Shown here one piece after another: positions 6,234-11,367 of a stretch of 11,367 nt of DNA. The stretch lies in contig JAHJLU010000197.1 of assembly GCA_018821745.1 (NCBI GenBank), positions 1 to 11,367 on the forward strand, written 5' to 3'. A program made the translations under genes and the position numbers. A model generated the notes under the pieces. It had not been told where the DNA came from. It ran no database searches and saw nothing but the letters and a program-made list of their open reading frames with translations. The stretch's first letter is position 1; the number at the start of each line of letters is the position of its first letter. Source of the DNA: Myxococcota bacterium (lineage in GTDB: Bacteria > Myxococcota_A > Polyangia > HGW-17).

Positions 6234-7787
6234 TTAAAAAAGTTTTATGAGTTTTGTGCCGAAGTAGTAGTGCCGGAGGATTTTGGTGAAGGATTGGCCT
6301 GCCTTGGCCCTGTTTATTGCGCCCCACTGGCTCATGCCCACACCGTGGCCGTATCCTGCCCCGGTGAAGACCAGGGACTGGCCCTTTTGTGACACCAAAA
6401 AGAGGGAGGAGCGGAGCCCGCCGAAGAGGCGGCGGATATTGAGCTCTCCCGAGATGGTCACCTTCTTTTTCGAGGTGGTGAGACGCAGCTCCAGTGCCCT
6501 CCCGGAGACTCCCCTTCGGGTGACTCGGACGGATTTTATTCTTCCCGGGATGCCCGCCTTTTTCAGCAGCGTTGCGGTGGCGGAGGGGGCCAGGGTGACG
6601 ACCCACCGAAACCCCTTGTTGCCCGCTTTGCAGAAACTGACCGGGGGCTTGAGGAGAAAACCGGAGAGATCGGCGTCGGTGGTGTAGTGCCAGGAGATGC
6701 CGTCGGGGCGACCCCGCAGGTAGGGTTTTGGTTCTCCGCCCCACACGTTCTCGTTGTGCTCCCCGTGTCCCCCGGAGGAGGAGTGGTAGACCGTGTCGGC
6801 GGGGAGGCCCTGGGCGTCGAAGAGGACCATGCCCCGTGTCTCTTTCACCGCTTTGGTGGTGCGGGCGTAGACCTTGTGGAGCCCTTCATAGACCTGGCAG
6901 TGGACCCTGGAGCACAGGTGGAAGGGGTCCCCATGGTGGCGGGTGCCCATCTTTGCCAGCACCTGCCCGCGGGCGGCGACCGCCTGGGCCTTGAGCGACT
7001 CCATGGGAGCCGAAGGGAAGAGCTCCGAAGGAAGAATCCCCGCGAGGTAGGTCTCCATGGAGAGCTCGTTGACCACGGTCAGTTTGCCATCCCGACCGAT
7101 GACCACGTGGATGATGTCCGGGTAAACCAGTGGATTTTTCCCTGCGTCCACGGATATTCCTCCCCCGGATGCGCTGGTGAATGTGATCACCGACACACCG
7201 GTGACAAAGACTCCCCGACCGCTGGCCGAGAGGGTTCCCTGGGGGAGGGAGACCAACTCCGTGTGGATAAAAGCCCCCAAATGTTTTTTCGCCTCTTTTT
7301 TGAGCCTGACTGCGGCCCTTGCGCGGGAGGAGAAGGGCCCCAGAGAGAATAAAAACCGTCGGGTATCAAGGACTTTTCCCCGAAGTGAGATAATAAACCC
7401 CTGCTCCTTTATGGTGGTCTTGATTTTTGCCCGGGCGAAGGCCTTTTGGGCGGCGGTGAACAGATCTGTCCTGGCGGCGGGGACACTCTTCAGGGATATA
7501 TAGTAGCGCAGGCGCGCGGGAGTGGTCTTTGTGGCTGTTACCTTGTAGGTCGAGGGTCCCGTGACTGTTATCCCTGGCCCCTTTCCCGAGGAGACCTGCA
7601 GGCCCGTCGGGGCAAAAATCTTGACGCTCGCCAGCCCCGTGTGGATTCCCACCCGGACCCGGGGAATCCCGTCGGTTCCCATGGAGAATCGCTTGGAGTA
7701 GAGGGTTTTGAGGACAGTGTCTTCCTGGGCCATGACCGACCCCGTGGGAAGAACCAGGAACAAAAGGAATATAAAGAGGGTTCGCAT
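6234..7787 (-). CDS. Secreted SpoIID/LytB-domain protein with SPOR-like segment
   Basis: This 517-residue protein starts with a signal peptide (about residues 1-20, ending SVMA before QEDT). Residues about 94-168 look like a SPOR domain, with a YYISLK strand, a helix and a second half reading FLFSLGPFSSRARAAV; SPOR domains bind glycan strands stripped of stem peptides. From about 236 to the end is a SpoIID/LytB domain: METYLAGILPSELFPSAPMESLKAQAVAARG, a VYEG segment, HSSSGGHGEHNENVWGG and the C-terminal GYGHGVGMSQWG (about 477-488). Glu255 in LPSE aligns with the catalytic glutamate of Bacillus SpoIID, a lytic transglycosylase that cleaves denuded peptidoglycan. The likely role is periplasmic cell-wall remodelling. 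No Shine-Dalgarno sequence precedes ATG 7787, but promoter-like hexamers end eight bases before it. The gene is divergent from guaA and convergent with the Cys-rich lipoprotein gene. The SpoIID call is strong; the SPOR call is moderate. Confidence 0.88.
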   Translation of the reverse strand: MRTLFIFLLFLVLPTGSVMAQEDTVLKTLYSKRFSMGTDGIPRVRVGIHTGLASVKIFAPTGLQVSSGKGPGITVTGPSTYKVTATKTTPARLRYYISLKSVPAARTDLFTAAQKAFARAKIKTTIKEQGFIISLRGKVLDTRRFLFSLGPFSSRARAAVRLKKEAKKHLGAFIHTELVSLPQGTLSASGRGVFVTGVSVITFTSASGGGISVDAGKNPLVYPDIIHVVIGRDGKLTVVNELSMETYLAGILPSELFPSAPMESLKAQAVAARGQVLAKMGTRHHGDPFHLCSRVHCQVYEGLHKVYARTTKAVKETRGMVLFDAQGLPADTVYHSSSGGHGEHNENVWGGEPKPYLRGRPDGISWHYTTDADLSGFLLKPPVSFCKAGNKGFRWVVTLAPSATATLLKKAGIPGRIKSVRVTRRGVSGRALELRLTTSKKKVTISGELNIRRLFGGLRSSLFLVSQKGQSLVFTGAGYGHGVGMSQWGAINRAKAGQSFTKILRHYYFGTKLIKLF

Positions 7788-7795
7788 AACCCATG

Positions 7796-7824
7796 GTTGT
7801 AATGTTGATTGGGAATTAATGCAA
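7796..7824 (-). promoter_or_regulatory. Possible promoter of the SpoIID-domain gene
   Basis: On the minus strand TTGCAT (7824-7819) and TACAAC (7801-7796) are 17 bases apart, matching consensus at three and four positions. The -10 candidate ends eight bases before ATG 7787, so transcription would start at or very near the start codon. This would explain the missing Shine-Dalgarno sequence. The matches are weak. Confidence 0.25.
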
Positions 7825-7848
7825 AAATCGGCCCCGGGGGGACGCTAT

Positions 7849-7873
7849 GGTTGTTGAAGCACCACAATCAACC
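7849..7873 (+). repeat. Imperfect inverted repeat within the guaA promoter
   Basis: GGTTGTTG (7849-7856) and CAATCAACC (7865-7873) are complementary apart from one extra base and are separated by AAGCACCA. The repeat covers the -35 hexamer and most of the spacer of the guaA promoter candidate. A dimeric repressor or activator site is possible, as is chance; no known purine-regulator box is recognised. Confidence 0.35.
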
Positions 7874-7882
7874 TGCTATAAG
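7854..7882 (+). promoter_or_regulatory. Likely sigma-70-type promoter of guaA
   Basis: TTGAAG (7854-7859) and TATAAG (7877-7882) have the ideal 17-base spacing and match the consensus at four and five of six positions. Transcription would start near 7889, leaving a 5' leader of about 55 bases that contains the strong Shine-Dalgarno sequence at 7933-7939. It is the best promoter candidate in the window. Confidence 0.5.
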
Positions 7883-7943
7883 GGCCCGACGAAGTGAATA
7901 AACTCCGGCTCCCATTTGGGAATCAGCCGGAGAAGGAGGCCCC

Positions 7944-9776
7944 ATGGACAGGAAAAACTCCCTCGCGGTCATCGACTTCGGTGGGCAGTACGCTCATCTC
8001 ATCGCCACCAAATTCCGGAACAACGGCTACCACGCGGAGATCAGGAATCCCGAGGATCCCATCGAGCTGTTCGCGGAGTATGGGGGTGTTGTGATCTCCG
8101 GGAGTCCCAACCTCAGCGCTTTTGGCGAAGAGAGTGGTTCCCTCTCCATGGTGCTGGATCTTCCCATCCCCGCCCTGGGTTTCTGTTACGGACATCAGGA
8201 GATCGCCAAACATTACGGGGGAGAGGTTATCCGGGGCAAGCAGGAGTTTGGTCCCGCCACCCTCCAGATAGTCTCCGAGAGCCCCATTTTTCATGGAATC
8301 CCCCTAAAAAGCACTGTCTTCATGAGCCACGGAGACACGGTGTGCAAGGTGGGGGAAGGATTTCGGGAGATAGGTGTCTCCTTCTCCGAGGGCAGTGAGC
8401 CCCACACCTTCGCCGCCATAGCTGATGACACGAGGAAACGCTACGGATTCCAGTATCACCCGGAGGTCGATGACTCCGAGTACGGGGAGGCCATGCTCCT
8501 GAATTTTGCCTCCCATATCTGTGGTCTCACCCCGGACTGGAACGTCACCTCCTCCCTGACCGAGCGCATGGAGTCCATCCGGCGGCAGGTGGGGGACCGA
8601 ACGGTCTTTCTGCTGGTGAGTGGCGGCGTGGACTCAACGGTCCTCGGGGAATTACTCATCAGGGCCCTCTCAGCGGAGAAGGTCCATCTTCTCCATGTGG
8701 ATACGGGGTTTATGCGTGAGGGTGAGTCCCACGCAGTGAGCGAGATTTTCCGCCGTCAGTGCCAGGACCACTACCATGTGGTGGATGCCTCCGCCCTTTT
8801 TATCGAGGCCCTGCAGGGAGTGAGCGCTCCCGAGGAGAAGCGGAACATCATCGGCGAGGCATTTGTCACGGTCTGCGAAGAAGAGATGGCCAAGCTCGAC
8901 CTCTCCAAAGCGCTCCTTGCCCAGGGGACCATTTACCCCGATACCGTGGAGAGCGGTGGCGAGAAGCGCTCCAAAGTGATCAAGACCCACCACAACCGGG
9001 TGCGCCTTATGGAAGAGATGATCCAGCGGGGGCAGGTCATCGAGCCCCTGGCAGACCTCTACAAAAAAGAGGTGCGGGATCTGGGCGCTGCGCTGGGAAT
9101 TCCCCGCGAGCTGCTCGACCGCCATCCCTTCCCCGGGCCGGGCCTCGCGGTGCGGCTCCTGGCCTCCCGCGGTGAGACCCCCTCCTTCTACGATCCTGAA
9201 ATAGCACGACATGCTGTGCCCTATTTACCCGAGGGAGTGAGCGCGACCATCCTCCCCATCCCCTCCGTGGGGGTGAAGGCCGATTTGCGCTCCTACGAGC
9301 TGCCCCTCATGCTCCATGGGAAGCCACTATCGGAGATCACCGATCAGTTCCAGACCACGATCTTCTCCATGGTTCCCTCTCTGGTTAATAAGGTGGAAGG
9401 GATCAACCGGGTGCTGGTCTCTCTCACCGGTTCGCTGCCCCGGGTTTCACCCAGACAGGTCTATATGGACCGCCATCGGATTGATCTTTTGCGCCGGGCG
9501 GATCACATGGTGAACACCATCCTCGGGGAGATGGGGCTCATGAAGGCGGTGTGGCAGTTCCCCGTGGTGCTGGTGCCACTAAATATTGGTGAACAGGGCC
9601 GCGAGATGATAGTGTTGCGTCCGGTGTCCACGGTGCGGGCCATGACCTGTACGGTACCCCTTTTGCCCCTCGCCTTCTATGAGCGCTGCGTAGAGGCGCT
9701 GCTAACCCTCCCGGATGTGGGTGCTGTTGCCCTTGATGTGACCACCAAGCCACCGGGAACCATAGAGTGGGAGTAA
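7944..9776 (+). CDS. guaA: GMP synthetase (glutamine-hydrolysing), long human-like form
   Basis: The enzyme converts XMP to GMP with ATP and glutamine in cytoplasmic purine synthesis. At 610 residues it is complete. The N-terminal class I glutamine amidotransferase carries Cys81 (GFCYGHQ) with His172 and Glu174 (YHPEV). The ATP-pyrophosphatase domain carries the P-loop SGGVDST (226-232) and HPFPGPGL (from 394). The C-terminal dimerisation/XMP-binding domain ends KPPGTIEWE. Usual bacterial GuaA is about 510-525 residues; the excess lies after residue about 404. There the pattern (ILPIPSVGVKADLRSY, a helical stretch, QFPVVLVPL, the KPPGTxEWE ending) resembles the enlarged dimerisation domain of human GMPS rather than the E. 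coli form. All catalytic residues visible are intact. AAGGAGG lies four bases before the ATG, and a good promoter lies upstream. The stop codon overlaps the ATG of an RND exporter (TAATG), implying co-translation. Identity is secure. Confidence 0.97.
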   Translation: MDRKNSLAVIDFGGQYAHLIATKFRNNGYHAEIRNPEDPIELFAEYGGVVISGSPNLSAFGEESGSLSMVLDLPIPALGFCYGHQEIAKHYGGEVIRGKQEFGPATLQIVSESPIFHGIPLKSTVFMSHGDTVCKVGEGFREIGVSFSEGSEPHTFAAIADDTRKRYGFQYHPEVDDSEYGEAMLLNFASHICGLTPDWNVTSSLTERMESIRRQVGDRTVFLLVSGGVDSTVLGELLIRALSAEKVHLLHVDTGFMREGESHAVSEIFRRQCQDHYHVVDASALFIEALQGVSAPEEKRNIIGEAFVTVCEEEMAKLDLSKALLAQGTIYPDTVESGGEKRSKVIKTHHNRVRLMEEMIQRGQVIEPLADLYKKEVRDLGAALGIPRELLDRHPFPGPGLAVRLLASRGETPSFYDPEIARHAVPYLPEGVSATILPIPSVGVKADLRSYELPLMLHGKPLSEITDQFQTTIFSMVPSLVNKVEGINRVLVSLTGSLPRVSPRQVYMDRHRIDLLRRADHMVNTILGEMGLMKAVWQFPVVLVPLNIGEQGREMIVLRPVSTVRAMTCTVPLLPLAFYERCVEALLTLPDVGAVALDVTTKPPGTIEWE

Positions 9777-11367
9777 TGATCACAACCCTGTTTCATCGAT
9801 TTCTCCGACTGGTTTTTCGATATCCACTGAGGCTGCTGGGGCTCTTCATTCTCCTCACCGCCCTGGGCTTCTTCGGTGCCACAAGGCTCTCGCTCTCCAC
9901 GAGCCTGAGCAAGCTGCTGCCCAAAAACACGCCCTCGGTGAAGACGGGGAACGAGGTGGGACTCCGGGTGGGTTCCACGGACTTCCTGGTGGTGGCCATC
10001 GAGTCTCCCGATCCCCTTCTCAACAAGCGGGTTGCCGACGCGGTGGCCCTGCGTCTCAAACGGGACATGCCAGAACTCAACGAGGTCATGGCCAAGGTTG
10101 ATCTTGAATTTTTCAAGGACAACGGTCTTCTGTGGTTTTCCGAGGAGCGCCTTGCCGCCATTGACGCCCAGCTCAAGAAGGTCCTGGGACGGGCGAAACT
10201 GGAAAACATGGGTCTGTTGGTACTCCCCGAAGGCAAAGACCCCGAGGAGACCAAACTGGACGATATGATCCGGGAGTCCACGCTGCCGGCGGAGATTCCC
10301 ACGGAGCTAAAGAGCAACCGCAAGCGACCCGAGGCACTCAAGGGGTACCTCTCTTCTCCCGATGGAAAAATTCTTGCGGTGGTGGGGCGTCCCGGGCGCG
10401 TCGCTGTGAATATGCGCTACGCGCGCAGGCTGGTGATTGCCGCGACGAAGATCATCACCGAGGTGAAGAAGGAGTTCCCCCAAAAAGACCTGAAGATCGA
10501 AGTGGGCGGGGGGTATCGGAACCGGGTCCGTGAATACGACTCCATTTTGCGGGATATGGTCTCCTCCTTTGGGCTCTCCCTGGGGCTTATCGCCCTGCTG
10601 GTCATTCTGTTCTTCCGGTCGCTTCGTCCCCTGCCGCTCATTTTTCTGCCGCTGATCTCCGGGCTTTTGGTGACGCTGGGGATCACCCGCCTCATGGGGC
10701 TCGCCCAGCTCAATATTATCACCGCCTTCATCGGCGGTATTCTGCTGGGGATGGGTATTGATTTCGGGGTCCACCTCACCGCCCGCTATCTTGAGGAGCG
10801 GGGCAAGGGGGCGGCCCTTGAGGAGGCCCTCACCACCACCATGGTGAGTACGGGACGTGCGCTTATCACCGCGGCTGTCACCACCGCCGCCGCCTTGTAT
10901 CTGCTGTTCTTCTCCTCCTTTCGGGGATTTTGGGAGTTTGGTCTCATCGCCGGCACAGGAGTGCTGGTAACCCTTATGTTTTTCCTCGTGTTTTTCCCAG
11001 TCATGGCGGTGCTCCTGGAGCGCGTTTTTGCCGTGAGAGGCAGCGGTTTTGTCCCCTTCACTCCTAAAAAGGACAAGGGACGATTCCCCCGGGTCTCCCT
11101 GGCCTTGTTTTCCCTGGGGATCATCGCCACGGTCCTGCTGGCGGTCATCGGGTTGCCCCGCCTGGAGTTCGAGAGTAATTTCAGGAGGCTCTCCTCGGGC
11201 AAACCCTCCACCTCCATCAAATATGGCAAGGCCATGGGCGACAACGCCAGTCCCACGGTGGCACTGTGCAAGACCACCAGAGACTGCGCCCTCTTTGACG
11301 ACTACCTCAAAAAGCTGCTGAACAAACCCCTCCCCGATCCCGATCTGCGGGACTACCTGGCGGTGAC
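9776..11367 (+). CDS. Second RND/MMPL-family exporter, N-terminal part (3' end outside window)
   Basis: The frame opens at ATG 9776, sharing its A with the guaA stop (TAATG), and runs without a stop to the window edge: 530 codons. The protein starts with a basic N-terminus and TM1 (about residues 16-35). A periplasmic loop follows, with the family-typical LSTSLSKLLPKNTPSV near its start. The TM2-TM6 bundle (about 264-425) includes the conserved TM4 motif GMGIDFGVHLTARYLEE (Asp329). TM7 lies at about 441-458, and the start of the second periplasmic loop has two cysteines (ALCKTTRDC). This is the layout of MMPL/HpnN-type exporters, driven by proton flow; the substrate is unknown. No separate Shine-Dalgarno sequence is evident beyond GGGAG inside the guaA end, so translation probably depends on reinitiation after guaA. 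It is distinct from the exporter at 385-2613, sharing architecture and only short motifs. Family is confident; the link to GMP synthesis may be only operonic convenience. Confidence 0.9.
   Translation, partial: MITTLFHRFLRLVFRYPLRLLGLFILLTALGFFGATRLSLSTSLSKLLPKNTPSVKTGNEVGLRVGSTDFLVVAIESPDPLLNKRVADAVALRLKRDMPELNEVMAKVDLEFFKDNGLLWFSEERLAAIDAQLKKVLGRAKLENMGLLVLPEGKDPEETKLDDMIRESTLPAEIPTELKSNRKRPEALKGYLSSPDGKILAVVGRPGRVAVNMRYARRLVIAATKIITEVKKEFPQKDLKIEVGGGYRNRVREYDSILRDMVSSFGLSLGLIALLVILFFRSLRPLPLIFLPLISGLLVTLGITRLMGLAQLNIITAFIGGILLGMGIDFGVHLTARYLEERGKGAALEEALTTTMVSTGRALITAAVTTAAALYLLFFSSFRGFWEFGLIAGTGVLVTLMFFLVFFPVMAVLLERVFAVRGSGFVPFTPKKDKGRFPRVSLALFSLGIIATVLLAVIGLPRLEFESNFRRLSSGKPSTSIKYGKAMGDNASPTVALCKTTRDCALFDDYLKKLLNKPLPDPDLRDYLAV

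Noticed and set aside
7788..7943. Possible purine riboswitch upstream of guaA
   Set aside because: The predicted leader after the promoter is only about 55 bases, and I see no three-way junction or conserved purine aptamer core.

Overview
The window looks like ordinary chromosomal DNA from a GC-rich diderm (Gram-negative) bacterium. It encodes a probable outer-membrane beta-barrel, two lipoproteins with clear lipoboxes and two RND/MMPL-type exporters. Small Cys-rich lipoproteins, lipid-anchored trypsin-like proteases and HEAT-repeat proteins would suit a deltaproteobacterial/Myxococcota-like lineage, but that placement is an inference from gene style and was not tested. There are no tRNAs, rRNAs, CRISPR arrays, insertion sequences or phage genes.

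Layout. 1-279 (+) is the C-terminal end of a HEAT-repeat protein. 385-2613 (+) is a complete 742-residue RND/MMPL exporter. 2881-3636 (+) is an exported beta-barrel protein preceded by an AT-rich promoter-like region. 3678-4628 (-) is a membrane 4Fe-4S 'polyferredoxin' of the NapH/CcoG type. 4803-5672 (+) is a trypsin-like serine protease lipoprotein, and 5753-6154 (+) is a Cys-rich lipoprotein just downstream of it. 6234-7787 (-) is a secreted SpoIID/LytB-domain protein with a SPOR-like N-terminal segment. 7944-9776 (+) is GMP synthetase (guaA) of the long, human-like form. 9776-11367 (+) is a second RND/MMPL exporter that overlaps the guaA stop codon by one base (TAATG) and is still open at the window edge.

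How the genes fit together. Most are single transcription units on alternating strands. The two clear linkages are the protease with the Cys-rich lipoprotein (80 bp apart, same strand, both predicted to be lipid-anchored) and guaA with the second exporter (translationally coupled). The general theme is the cell envelope: lipid or solute export, peptidoglycan processing, surface proteolysis and membrane electron transfer, with one housekeeping purine gene among them.

I did not find a convincing new multi-gene system. The points most worth a second look are the eukaryote-like GMP synthetase coupled to an RND exporter, the polyferredoxin whose last cluster motif lacks its fourth cysteine, the SPOR-like/SpoIID combination, the protease/Cys-rich lipoprotein pair, and several genes with no Shine-Dalgarno sequence but a -10-like hexamer 7-9 bases before the start codon, which suggests leaderless transcripts.
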